Notes under the pieces: generated by a model
What the model saw: only the letters and a program-made list of their open reading frames with translations
The model's database searches: none
Told to the model about the DNA's origin: nothing
From: Bolinopsis microptera
Lineage: Eukaryota > Ctenophora > Tentaculata > Lobata > Bolinopsidae
Assembly (NCBI RefSeq): GCF_026151205.1
Contig: NC_087084.1
Coordinates: 3,442,845-3,506,844 of the forward strand
Length of the DNA: 64,000 nt
Direction of reading: 5' to 3'
Shown here: positions 47,880 through 58,327 of the stretch, in pieces
How the letters are laid out: every line of letters begins with the position of its first letter
Position numbering within the stretch: position 1 is the stretch's first letter
Translations under genes and position numbers: made by a program

Positions 47880-49807
47880 CAGGGTGGCCCATAAGTGACT
47901 ACCCACACGCAACCTCTTAATAACTCACGTAATTCGTCTCCAAATTGCACCAAAATTTCAGAGATTATAGATATGGGTCAAACTTAGACTTCCTGAAAGT
48001 TTCGTAAGCCACGCCCAATTACAGTGGGCGTGGCGTGACACTCCCTCTTTTTCACTATTGTCTTCACAAAATGAGAACGCTTTAAGCTAAGAACTCAAAA
48101 TTTTTTGCACACATTTGGCTTGATAATTAAAAACTTTTCCAAAAGTTTCAAGTTCATTGGTTTAAATATGGCTGAGTTATGACCATTTTAAAATCCATCG
48201 GATATGTGATCCGAGCACTCAGTCAGTGATATTTGCACTCAATTAGTGATCTCGTCACCCAATCTGATCAAGAGTAAGGCGTTAGCGTGTATTAATGAGG
48301 TTCATTAGGCTTTGATTGGATACCGATGATGACTTTGCTAGAAAGGGAAACACAAATTTTTAGGATAAAAACCAGATCGTGACCTTTTCAGGAAAAGCCG
48401 TTCTCTCCACCACTTCATCCGGTCTAGTAGAGCCCCAGTGAATTGCATTCTGGGAATTGACATATCCGTTTATATGGCCTTGTCGATGTACCAGATTTCG
48501 TCCTCAAAGTAGGGATCCACATTGTGCTTGGACAGGAATGTGTTGGCGAAATCTATCCTCGATTGGAAATCACGGTCCAAAAGTTTGTGTTTCTTTGTGA
48601 TTCGGTAGGCCCGGTTAGAAAGGTCTTGCTTTAGGATTCGCTGAAGGGTTCTGCTGATGTCTAAGGCAGGAGCTCGTTTCCGGGTGCCAATCTTAGGTGT
48701 GTCCATCACGTCACCAACAACCATCGTGATGTTTTCTACAGTCCTCGCAGTTCGTCTTCTGCCGATCGTGTGCAGAAAACGTAAACTTGATCTTGTGATG
48801 AATGTCAAAGCAGCTTTTCCGGCAAGGGGGTGGTCGGTTGAATTTCATCTGAAATTGTCGTTTAATCTGAGGGTAGAACTCCCCATTTTCTTTCTTCAGG
48901 TAGACGAACAATCGTTGTTCTGCAGTAAAGGGAGGATAGTGAACCATTTTCGATGATTCAATGGATGGTTCATTCCTTTTTTATTGATTGTAAGGAACCT
49001 GTGACTAGCAGGGCTAACAAGCCCTGAAATGGTGACACCACCATAAATTCGTGTGATAGCGTTTTAGGTGCAGTCAGCTGTATAGGCCGGCCCATAAGCA
49101 GGCTGCAACCAATCAAGCGGTGCATGTGAGCCAAACAGGCCATTAACCAAGTGACGAGATCACTGACTGAGTGCTCGGATCACGTATCCGATGAGTTTTG
49201 AAATGGTCATAACTTAGCCATATTTTAACCAATGAACTTGAAACTTTGGGAAAGGTTTTCAATTATCAAGCCAAATGTGTGCAAAAAATTTTGAGTTCTT
49301 AGCTTAAAGCGTTCTCATTTTATGAAGACAATAGTGAAAAAGAGGGAGTGTCACGCCACGCCCACTGTAATTGGGCGTGGCTTACGAAACTTTCAGGGAA
49401 TCTAAGTTTGACCCATATCTATAATCTCTCAAATTTTGGTGCAATTTGGAGACGAATTACGTGAGTTATTAAGAGGTTCAATTAAACAAATAATCAATTA
49501 AACAAATAATCAAAGTTTTAGCACATTTTACAGCATAAAATTTAAACAAATGAAAACATATAATGCTCTTAGTGGTAAATGGCCGTTTGTTCTGAGCTGT
49601 ATGATTTTTTGACAATCAACTAGCGGGGCAAGGAATGTACTGGCTGGTAGCTTTTGTACACACCAAAACGCTAGTCTGGTTGATTAATGACCAAATTAGA
49701 GGCGTTGATAGGAAGGCATTATAATTTGTGGGTGTAAGAGGGAATATTTGGCATGCATTATTCTAGCAGCTGAGTTGCGTGTGGGTAGTCACTTATGGGC
49801 CACCCTG
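47880..49807. mobile_element. Tc1/mariner-like element with ~350 bp inverted repeats
   Basis: Ends CAGGGTGGCCCATAAGTGAC and its reverse complement, each flanked by TA (47878-47879, 49808-49809), the target duplication of the Tc1/mariner superfamily. The inverted arms extend inward for ~350 bp (both carry the ACGCCCA...TGGGCGTGG stem, and ACTGACTGAGTGCTCGGATC on the right). The right arm has an extra ~298 bp (49476-49773) between the terminal 34 bp and the rest of the arm. The interior holds a broken transposase on the minus strand. Confidence 0.82.
48470..48947 (-). pseudogene. mariner-like transposase remnant
   Basis: The minus strand starts MVHYPPFTAEQRLFVYLKKE and continues to PPPCRKS, an N-terminal helix-turn-helix typical of IS630/mariner transposases. 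The next part, in another frame from about 48808, carries ISRTLQRILKQDLSNRAYRI and ends FEDEIWYIDKAI, where FEDE would be the first catalytic Asp region. Two frames are needed and everything after the first catalytic residue is missing, so the element is non-autonomous. Confidence 0.7.
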
Positions 49808-50254
49808 TATAAGGTTAGACACCTATAAGTAATCTTCTGTCAATAAATAAATAAATGAAAACGGTATTTAACTTATATGTTATAAAATGGTCAACTAAAA
49901 ATAAACTTCCATAATTTCACATCACAACAACATGCAGTTCAGGCCGTTGCCCATCACTCCCCCACTTTTTAAGATCTGGGAGTGTTATGCCAAGCTTCGC
50001 ATACGAATATATCATATATATAATTCAATTATGCATAATGACTTGCAAAATGTAGCGATTTCATTGGACGAGAGCAACTGTTGGCGACGTTTGACTACAA
50101 ATGGTAGCGTTTGATCGAAAACCTGGTTTCAACCCCCCTGTGAACTGCTACAAACTGGCACTGGCTACTACAAACTGCTACTAACTGCTGCAAACAGCAC
50201 GCGAATGCGTGGGCGCGATTGCAGCAGTAAGTCCAGCTTTGTATCAGGTTGTGC

Positions 50255-50338
50255 GGCGAGCCCCACGGTCGTTTCACTATAGTGACGATACAGGGGAGCC
50301 GCGCACTCGTGCGCGGCGGGTCATACAACGTATGACAA
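50255..50338. repeat. GTCATACGTTGTATGAC repeat family, copy 3
   Basis: CCCACGGTCGTTTCACTATA ... GGGTCATACAACGTATGAC; the same blocks as at 28.8 kb in reverse orientation. It is repeated at 57295-57378 as part of the block duplication. Confidence 0.65.
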
Positions 50339-51542
50339 GTCCAGCTCGGAGCGCATTTTTGGTAAATTTTAAACCTGCAATAATATTCAAATTTTAGGAA
50401 TTTTTACAGAAACATTTTGGAGGACTTCGACGCGCCGCGCAAACTAGCATTCTTGCTTCGCCGAGCAACGATCTCGACGGATTGACATCGTCAATCAAAG
50501 GAAAATTATAAATTTCCTCCAAAGCAAAAGATAAAGAGGGGACAGCAATAAAAGTTTGACTATTTGAATAATTTTTGAGGACATTAGAAGATCGAAAATT
50601 TGTTAGCACTGCTGTAAGTAGTTTGCTCTATCCAGAGCCCTTGCGCTTGCAGTAGCGCGCCTGAAGTGGCGCGAAAGCACATGGTTAGGTGAAATTATAC
50701 GTAGTGGAATAAATATTAATGACCCCAAGAATGACCCCAGTATTGGGGTGCAACTCGAAAGCCGCGCGGTACAGCTGCTTAACGGGTGATGATTGTAAAA
50801 TATATATTTCAAGACTGTCTACGAGTCCGACTCGGCGCGCGTCTTAGTAGGTTAAAAACCAACAATACAGCTGCAAACTCGTGCACGGCGGGCCTAGTGG
50901 CCTTTTTCATGTCATAAGTTGTATGACCCGCCGGTTCTCAACAATTAACAATTAAAATTTACCTTATTCGATGCAATGTCAAATGTATTTTCGAACGCAT
51001 CGATTTTGAATTACTCTATATAATAATATTACATAAAATAATACTGTCCGTCAAGCTCATTTTGCCTTTTAAAAAGAAATTTATTGACTAATAGCTCATA
51101 CTGGAAAAATATCTCGTAACTGTTAAATTATGTAGTATATGTAGCTTCAAATAGAGTTGAGCGTTTTGGTAAATTTTAAGCCTAAAATTATTATTTGACA
51201 GCATTTTTTCCAAATTTTAGGTATCTTTAAAACAAAAAATTACAACAATATTCTCCAGAAAGGGGGCAGCAAAAAAATGCCTGACCTCTTAAATAATTTT
51301 GAAGGACATGACTAGAACTAGAACTTTTAGGCCGAGCGTGCTAAATCACTCTACAGTCGCTCTTCGAGATTGTTCTTAAAGGGCCCCCGACAGTTGTAAT
51401 CAACTTCTATCGATGTATTTTCGGACGCTGATTCCGAATCACCCCCCATGACATAGGGGTATAATGCTCCCCTGACGAGATATTGACGAAAAACTGTCTC
51501 GATCACGTGATATGACCGTATAAGGAAGTTAGTCTAATTTCT

Positions 51543-51631
51543 CGTTAGGGTTAGGGTTTCAGCATATGCTTTTGCTAAGGATTGGGTTGGGGTAAGGGTT
51601 GGGATCAGATTAGAGGGTTAGGGTTTCGAAT
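51543..51631 (+). repeat. TTAGGG-like interstitial repeat
   Basis: GTTAGGGTTAGGGTTT, then GGGTTGGGGTAAGGGTTGGG and GGGTTAGGGTTTCG: degenerate telomere-type repeats, present again at about 58173-58257 in the duplicated copy. They suggest TTAGGG-type telomeres and a past break repair or telomeric insertion. Confidence 0.55.
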
Positions 51632-51695
51632 AGTCGTTCAGGACCAGCTAGAGAACGGGTTGAAAAAGTCACGTGACAGTCGAGCGTACAGTGAT

Positions 51696-52280
51696 AAAGG
51701 CCATAATCTTTCGCAAGCTCTTTAATATCCACCTTGAAGCCACATTTTATATCCTTGAACCACACAATATAAACTAAAGCATGTTTTAGTGTAGACTTTT
51801 TGTCACAACAAGACTGCAACCTATAGTAACAACTATAAACAGAACCCCTAATGTCTACTAACAAATTTCTTCTAGTCCTAAAATGAGCCCTGTCTCTAAA
51901 AACCTAACTGAACTAGCGTTTCGGTGTGTGCAAAAGCTTTCAGGCACGCGCATTCCTTGCCCCGTTAGTTACCTGTCCTTCCAAAACCAAACTAGCAGTC
52001 AAGGACAAAAAGTCATACACCAAATGGGCATTATATTTTATGAATTGTTTTACATCTTTTTATTCTGTAAAATGTGCTAAAATTAAATTTCTTGTTTCAT
52101 TGAATTTCTTGTTTCATTGACCATAAATTCGTGTGATAGCGTTTTAGGTGCAGTCAGCTGTATAGGCCGGCCCATAAGCAGGCTGCAACCAATCAAGCGG
52201 TGCATGTGAGCCAAACAGGCCATTAACCAAGTGACGAGATCACTGACTGAGTGCTCGGATCACGTATCCGATGAGTTTTG
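51696..52280 (+). repeat. 585-bp direct repeat at the left of the LINE
   Basis: Identical by inspection to 55656-56240. The first ~426 bp (AAAGGCCATAATCTTTCGCA to TTCTTGTTTCATTGA) occurs only in these two places; the last ~159 bp is a third copy of 49041-49200 from the mariner-like element. Confidence 0.85.
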
Positions 52281-55200
52281 GTGCATCAAGGAATCTATAG
52301 ATTCTGATAGATTCTATGATAATAGAAACCAGGAAGATGCCTTAATTGCATCATATGCCCTTGTACTTGAACGTTGCCGTCGCTACTCTAAACTCGAGTT
52401 CTTAAATGCAATCAAGCAGCTCAATTCCTCAAAAAAATCTATGTTATCAACTTTATTCTACAATATAGATGGAAACGCATCTAACTTTGATAGCTTCCTA
52501 ATTGAACTCAAAAGTATAGGGCACTCGTTTGATATGATTGGTCTTGCTGAAACCAATACTGATCCTGCACAGCAGGGCCTGTACCAAATTCCATCATACA
52601 CAGGATTCTATCAAGAAACATTGGCAGGTAAGAAAAAAGGCACAGGTGTTGCACTCTATGTATCTGACCATTTAAATACTGTGGTCTTAGAAAACGTATC
52701 ACACTGTACTACAAATATTGAGAGCCTCTTTGTTGAAACCACAGATAGCGCAGGCAGCAAAATTGTTCATGGAGTCATTTACCGACCCCCTAATGGCTGC
52801 TTTGATAGCTTTTGTGAAACCCTGGAACTACTTGCAAAGCAGCTAAATGGGAAATCTGTCAATTTGTTGGGAGACTTTAACTCAAACATACTTAATATTT
52901 CTACCAGTTCCCAGCTCTTTGAGGATACTTTATACAGAAACGGCTTTTACCCGACTATCTCCATTGCAACACATTTTCGTCAAAACTGTAAAAGTTCCTG
53001 CATCGATAACATTTTAACAAATAAAATTGAGAATATAGTCTTATCAGGTGTTATTGAAGAACGGCTTGGTAAGCATGCCCCTATATTTACCTTCACTTCA
53101 GTAGAGACCCCTCGCAGTACAGAGCCTCAGAAACATGTCCGCTATTATGATTACTCAAGTTCCAAATTGAAAAGCTTTGTAACTGAACTTGAGGTAAAGG
53201 TAAACCAGCTCACTCCTTCAACAAAATTTGATGAGTTTACGGCATGTTTTGACCAGACACTTGACAAACACTGCAAACTGGAGGTACCGAAAGTGACAAA
53301 AAGAACTCCCAAACTTAACCCATGGATTACAGACAGTATCATCCAGTCTGTAGAAAGAAAGCATGAACTACGTAAGGAGTGGTCTGACACCGTTACCAAT
53401 AAGAACCCTGGTGGTAATATCTTGCTATACCAAGTATTTAGTGATTATCGTAGGATGCTCAAAGCTATCATTAAAGCTGCCAAACGTTGGCATTACTGTA
53501 ACGAAATTCTAAACAACTGTGAAAACAGCAAGAAAACCTGGCAAATTATTAACGAACTCAGAGGCAAAAAGAAGAGGCAAACCAAGCCCCCATTTATCAT
53601 TGATAACCAAAGAATAGTTGATAGAAGAGCAATTGCTAATGGATTCAATGCTTGGTTTGTCTCTATTGCACCAAAGCTGAATGAGACACTGAATAATCTA
53701 TCTAATGGCCTGCCTATATTACCCATGAAAACTTTCTATGACTTCCTGAACCCAAGAAATGAAAAAAATATTAGGTTAGAAGATTGCTCCTCGAACGAAA
53801 TATTGAAAATCATAAGAGAGTTCGAAAATGGTAAAGCCAGTGACATTCCCATAAGTGTAATAAAAAAGTCATCTCATGTAATTGCACCTGTATTATCGAA
53901 TTACTTCAATATCCTTATGACCCAAGGTATATTTCCTGATGTCCTGAAAACTGGTAAAATAACACCTGTATATAAGAAAGGTAACCCAGAAGAAATCGAG
54001 AACTACCGTCCTATCTCCACACTGTCCGTCTTCGGTAAGATCTTTGAAAAGCTCATATATTCTAGAATATACGGATTTGTTAGCTCCCAGGGAGTTATAT
54101 CGAAGACACAGTTTGGATTTAGGAAATCTCACTCTACATCTCATGCAGTCAATTACTCTGTAGATTTAATTACGAAATCTCTTAAACTTAAGAATCATGT
54201 TTTAGGAATATTCATTGACCTTAGCAAAGCTTTTGACACCATCGATCATTCAACACTTCTTATAAAATTAGAGGGATGTGGAGTGAGAGGAGTTGCAAAT
54301 AACCTCATAAAAAGCTACTTAACAAACAGGCAACAATACACTGAAGTTGTAGGAGAAAAATCAGATACCCTATCTATTCAATTTGGTGTCCCACAGGGTT
54401 CAATTCTTGGACCTCTCCTATTTCTTCTTTATATGAACGACATCACAAACAGTTCTAAACTAGGATCATTTGTTACCTTTGCTGATGATACTAATATATT
54501 TGTTGTCGGCAAAACAAAACGTGAGGCATATGAACGAGGAAATGAGCTTTTGTCATCATTACAGTCTTATATGAGAGCGAATAAGTTACATATAAACATG
54601 TCCAAGTGCTGCTACATACACTTCAAACCCAACATGGCAGGTTCTAAGTCAGAGATTTTATCACACCCTGAACCTGTACTAACTATAGACAACTATCCAA
54701 TCAAAAAGGTTTCATCCGCAAAATTTCTGGGTGTTATAATTGACGAGAACCTATCATGGGAAGATCACATTAAAGCTCTTAAGCGAACCCTAAATCATTC
54801 CACATCCACTTTATGTAGACTTCGCTGCTCCCTTCCAGAATTTCTACATCAACAATTATATTATACTCTGTTCGAATCACATCTTTCCTACTGTATATCT
54901 GTATGGGGTGGGGCAGCTAAGCAACGTATAAGCTCAATATTTACTGCTCAGAAGTACTGTCTCAGAGTACTATTTGGTGATAGGCTGGCGTACCTTGATA
55001 AGTTTAAGACTTGTGCACGTACTAGGCCTATAGGACACCAGAAACTTGACCAAAAATTCTTCATAAAAGAACACACCAAACCGATATTCAAGCATAATAA
55101 TATTCTAGCTATACAAAATCTCTATACATACCACAGTTACCTCGAGCTCTACAAGATAATGAAATTCCGTGCTCCCATATCCCTATATGAGGGTTACACA

Positions 55201-55655
55201 TGTTCGTCGAGGAAACCCTGCCTTCTTATCTGTCAGGTAGACCCACCTGACAACCACAACACTAGGTCAACCAAAATTTTTAACATTTTAACCCCAAAGT
55301 TCAGAATGACTGACTTTACTACTAGTGTAATGTGCTTGCGAGGAAAACTTAAAAGTGCGCTATTAGCCAATCAGCATAACCACGCCCTGCTTGATTGGAC
55401 CGTAAAAGATTTTGACTGCACAAATATTATTTTCCAAACATTATAACTGGCTGTTCACACACATCTCAATTAAATTCCTCTAGGCTACTGTTTTCCAAGT
55501 CTTGTCCTGTGAGTAAAGAATGTGTGAGAAGGTATTAATAAAATAAATGTATATTTTTTGAATTTTTAAATCTAATCTGAGAATGAAGTATAAAGAAATT
55601 TTTAATTAGCACTGTATAGTTTAAGATATTTATAGCTTATTATAACCATTGATAC
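52281..55655 (+). mobile_element. non-LTR retrotransposon (LINE), 5' truncated
   Basis: Lies exactly between the two 585-bp direct repeats and holds one long ORF with APE endonuclease and reverse transcriptase. The 3' part after the stop is AT-rich with ATTAATAAAATAAATG and no clear poly-A tail. No 5' UTR or first ORF is present. The protein order fits the jockey/CR1 group; the clade was not determined. Confidence 0.85.
52441..55446 (+). CDS. LINE ORF2: APE endonuclease and reverse transcriptase
   Basis: The frame is open from inside the flanking repeat; the first ATG within the element is at 52441, giving about 1000 residues. The endonuclease part has GLAETNTD with Glu (codon at 52549), VIYRPPNG, LLGDFNSN (codon at 52873) and GKHAPIF (His codon at 53074). 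The polymerase part has NYRPIS, IFIDLSKAFDTIDH (first catalytic Asp codon at 54217), GVPQGSILGPLLF and FADD (codons from 54478). The C-terminal part carries SHLSYCISVWGG and CARTRPIG, shared with the fragment at 45 kb. No stop or frameshift interrupts the frame, so this copy is young. Oddity: the usual Asp of the endonuclease SDH motif is Lys here. An enzyme of this type nicks target DNA and copies its own RNA there. Confidence 0.9.
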   Translation: MLSTLFYNIDGNASNFDSFLIELKSIGHSFDMIGLAETNTDPAQQGLYQIPSYTGFYQETLAGKKKGTGVALYVSDHLNTVVLENVSHCTTNIESLFVETTDSAGSKIVHGVIYRPPNGCFDSFCETLELLAKQLNGKSVNLLGDFNSNILNISTSSQLFEDTLYRNGFYPTISIATHFRQNCKSSCIDNILTNKIENIVLSGVIEERLGKHAPIFTFTSVETPRSTEPQKHVRYYDYSSSKLKSFVTELEVKVNQLTPSTKFDEFTACFDQTLDKHCKLEVPKVTKRTPKLNPWITDSIIQSVERKHELRKEWSDTVTNKNPGGNILLYQVFSDYRRMLKAIIKAAKRWHYCNEILNNCENSKKTWQIINELRGKKKRQTKPPFIIDNQRIVDRRAIANGFNAWFVSIAPKLNETLNNLSNGLPILPMKTFYDFLNPRNEKNIRLEDCSSNEILKIIREFENGKASDIPISVIKKSSHVIAPVLSNYFNILMTQGIFPDVLKTGKITPVYKKGNPEEIENYRPISTLSVFGKIFEKLIYSRIYGFVSSQGVISKTQFGFRKSHSTSHAVNYSVDLITKSLKLKNHVLGIFIDLSKAFDTIDHSTLLIKLEGCGVRGVANNLIKSYLTNRQQYTEVVGEKSDTLSIQFGVPQGSILGPLLFLLYMNDITNSSKLGSFVTFADDTNIFVVGKTKREAYERGNELLSSLQSYMRANKLHINMSKCCYIHFKPNMAGSKSEILSHPEPVLTIDNYPIKKVSSAKFLGVIIDENLSWEDHIKALKRTLNHSTSTLCRLRCSLPEFLHQQLYYTLFESHLSYCISVWGGAAKQRISSIFTAQKYCLRVLFGDRLAYLDKFKTCARTRPIGHQKLDQKFFIKEHTKPIFKHNNILAIQNLYTYHSYLELYKIMKFRAPISLYEGYTCSSRKPCLLICQVDPPDNHNTRSTKIFNILTPKFRMTDFTTSVMCLRGKLKSALLANQHNHALLDWTVKDFDCTNIIFQTL

Positions 55656-56240
55656 AAAGGCCATAATCTTTCGCAAGCTCTTTAATATCCACCTTGAAGC
55701 CACATTTTATATCCTTGAACCACACAATATAAACTAAAGCATGTTTTAGTGTAGACTTTTTGTCACAACAAGACTGCAACCTATAGTAACAACTATAAAC
55801 AGAACCCCTAATGTCTACTAACAAATTTCTTCTAGTCCTAAAATGAGCCCTGTCTCTAAAAACCTAACTGAACTAGCGTTTCGGTGTGTGCAAAAGCTTT
55901 CAGGCACGCGCATTCCTTGCCCCGTTAGTTACCTGTCCTTCCAAAACCAAACTAGCAGTCAAGGACAAAAAGTCATACACCAAATGGGCATTATATTTTA
56001 TGAATTGTTTTACATCTTTTTATTCTGTAAAATGTGCTAAAATTAAATTTCTTGTTTCATTGAATTTCTTGTTTCATTGACCATAAATTCGTGTGATAGC
56101 GTTTTAGGTGCAGTCAGCTGTATAGGCCGGCCCATAAGCAGGCTGCAACCAATCAAGCGGTGCATGTGAGCCAAACAGGCCATTAACCAAGTGACGAGAT
56201 CACTGACTGAGTGCTCGGATCACGTATCCGATGAGTTTTG
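55656..56240 (+). repeat. 585-bp direct repeat at the right of the LINE
   Basis: Copy of 51696-52280. It reads on into 56241, which matches 49201 onward, so the right repeat is continuous with the second block copy. Confidence 0.85.
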
Positions 56241-58327
56241 AAATGGTCATAACTTAGCCATATTTTAACCAATGAACTTGAAACTTTGGGAAAGGTTTTC
56301 AATTATCAAGCCAAATGTGTGCAAAAAATTTTGAGTTCTTAGCTTAAAGCGTTCTCATTTTATGAAGACAATAGTGAAAAAGAGGGAGTGTCACGCCACG
56401 CCCACTGTAATTGGGCGTGGCGTACGAAACTTTCAGGGAATCTAAGTTTGACCCATATCTATAATCTCTCAAATTTTGGTGCAATTTGGAGACGAATTAC
56501 GTGAGTTATTAAGAGGTTCAATTAAACAAATAATCAATTAAACAAATAATCAAAGTTTTAGCACATTTTACAGCATAAAATTTAAACAAATGAAAACATA
56601 TAATGCTCTTAGTGGTAAATGGCCGTTTGTTCTGAGCTGTATGATTTTTTGACAATCAACTAGCGGGGCAAGGAATGTACTGGCTGGTAGCTTTTGTACA
56701 CACCAAAACGCTAGTCTGGTTGATTAATGACCAAATTAGAGGCGTTGATAGGAAGGCATTATAATTTGTGGGTGTAAGAGGGAATATTTGGCATGCATTA
56801 TTCTAGCAGCTGAGTTGCGTGTGGGTAGTCACTTATGGGCCACCCTGTATAAGGTTAGACACCTATAAGTAATCTTCTGTCAATAAATAAATAAATGAAA
56901 ACGGTATTTAACTTATATGTTATAAAATGGTCAACTAAAAATAAACTTCCATAATTTCACATCACAACAACATGCAGTTCAGGCCGTTGCCCATCACTCC
57001 CCCACTTTTTAAGATCTGGGAGTGTTATGCCAAGCTTCGCATACGAATATATCATATATATAATTCAATTATGCATAATGACTTGCAAAATGTAGCGATT
57101 TCATTGGACGAGAGCAACTGTTGGCGACGTTTGACTACAAATGGTAGCGTTTGATCGAAAACCTGGTTTCAACCCCCCTGTGAACTGCTACAAACTGGCA
57201 CTGGCTACTACAAACTGCTACTAACTGCTGCAAACAGCACGCGAATGCGTGGGCGCGATTGCAGCAGTAAGTCCAGCTTTGTATCAGGTTGTGCGGCGAG
57301 CCCCACGGTCGTTTCACTATAGTGACGATACAGGGGAGCCGCGCACTCGTGCGCGGCGGGTCATACAACGTATGACAAGTCCAGCTCGGAGCGCATTTTT
57401 GGTAAATTTTAAACCTGCAATAATATTCAAATTTTAGGAATTTTTACAGAAACATTTTGGAGGACTTCGACGCGCCGCGCAAACTAGCATTCTTGCTTCG
57501 CCGAGCAACGATCTCGGCGGGCCTAGTGGCCTTTTTCATGTCATAAGTTGTATGACCCGCCGGTTCTCAACAATTAACAATTAAAATTTACCTTATTCGA
57601 TGCAATGTCAAATGTATTTTCGAACGCATCGATTTTGAATTACTCTATATAATAATATTACATAAAATAATACTGTCCGTCAAGCTCATTTTGCCTTTTA
57701 AAAAGAAATTTATTGACTAATAGCTCATACTGGAAAAATATCTCGTAACTGTTAAATTATGTAGTATATGTAGCTTCAAATAGAGTTGAGCGTTTTGGTA
57801 AATTTTAAGCCTAAAATTATTATTTGACAGCATTTTTTCCAAATTTTAGGTATCTTTAAAACAAAAAATTACAACAATATTCTCCAGAAAGGGGGCAGCA
57901 AAAAAATGCCTGACCTCTTAAATAATTTTGAAGGACATGACTAGAACTAGAACTTTTAGGCCGAGCGTGCTAAATCACTCTACAGTCGCTCTTCGAGATT
58001 GTTCTTAAAGGGCCCCCGACAGTTGTAATCAACTTCTATCGATGTATTTTCGGACGCTGATTCCGAATCACCCCCCATGACATAGGGGTATAATGCTCCC
58101 CTGACGAGATATTGACGAAAAACTGTCTCGATCACGTGATATGACCGTATAAGGAAGTTAGTCTAATTTCTCGTTAGGGTTAGGGTTTCAGCATATGCTT
58201 TTGCTAAGGATTGGGTTGGGGTAAGGGTTGGGATCAGATTAGAGGGTTAGGGTTTCGAATAGTCGTTCAGGACCAGCTAGAGAACGGGTTGAAAAAGTCA
58301 CGTGACAGTCGAGCGTACAGTGATAAA
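56082..58327 (+). repeat. direct repeat block, copy 2
   Basis: Second copy of 49041-51698, with ~411 bp missing at about 57517. It includes the right end of the mariner-like element (TGGGCCACCCTG to about 56847), the GTCATAC family copy and the TTAGGG-like stretch. Sequence after 58327 is unique. Confidence 0.85.

Larger units (their letters stand above)
49041..51698 (+). repeat. direct repeat block, copy 1
   Basis: Covers the right part of the mariner-like element and ~1.9 kb of flank up to GTGATAAA. The same sequence recurs at 56082-58327. In the parts compared by eye the copies are almost identical (for example T at 49382 against G at 56422). The second copy lacks ~411 bp (about 50477-50887). 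Open frames inside are repeated exactly in both copies and have no recognisable protein character. Confidence 0.85.

Noticed and set aside
50095-50397. Paired open frames in the duplicated block (also at 57135-57437)
   Set aside because: Identical because the block is duplicated, not because of coding constraint; they overlap the GC-rich repeat family.
52231-52440. Upstream extension of the LINE ORF from GTG 52231
   Set aside because: The first 50 bases lie in the flanking 585-bp repeat, which has nothing to do with the LINE; the frame is open there by chance. The first ATG in the element is at 52441.
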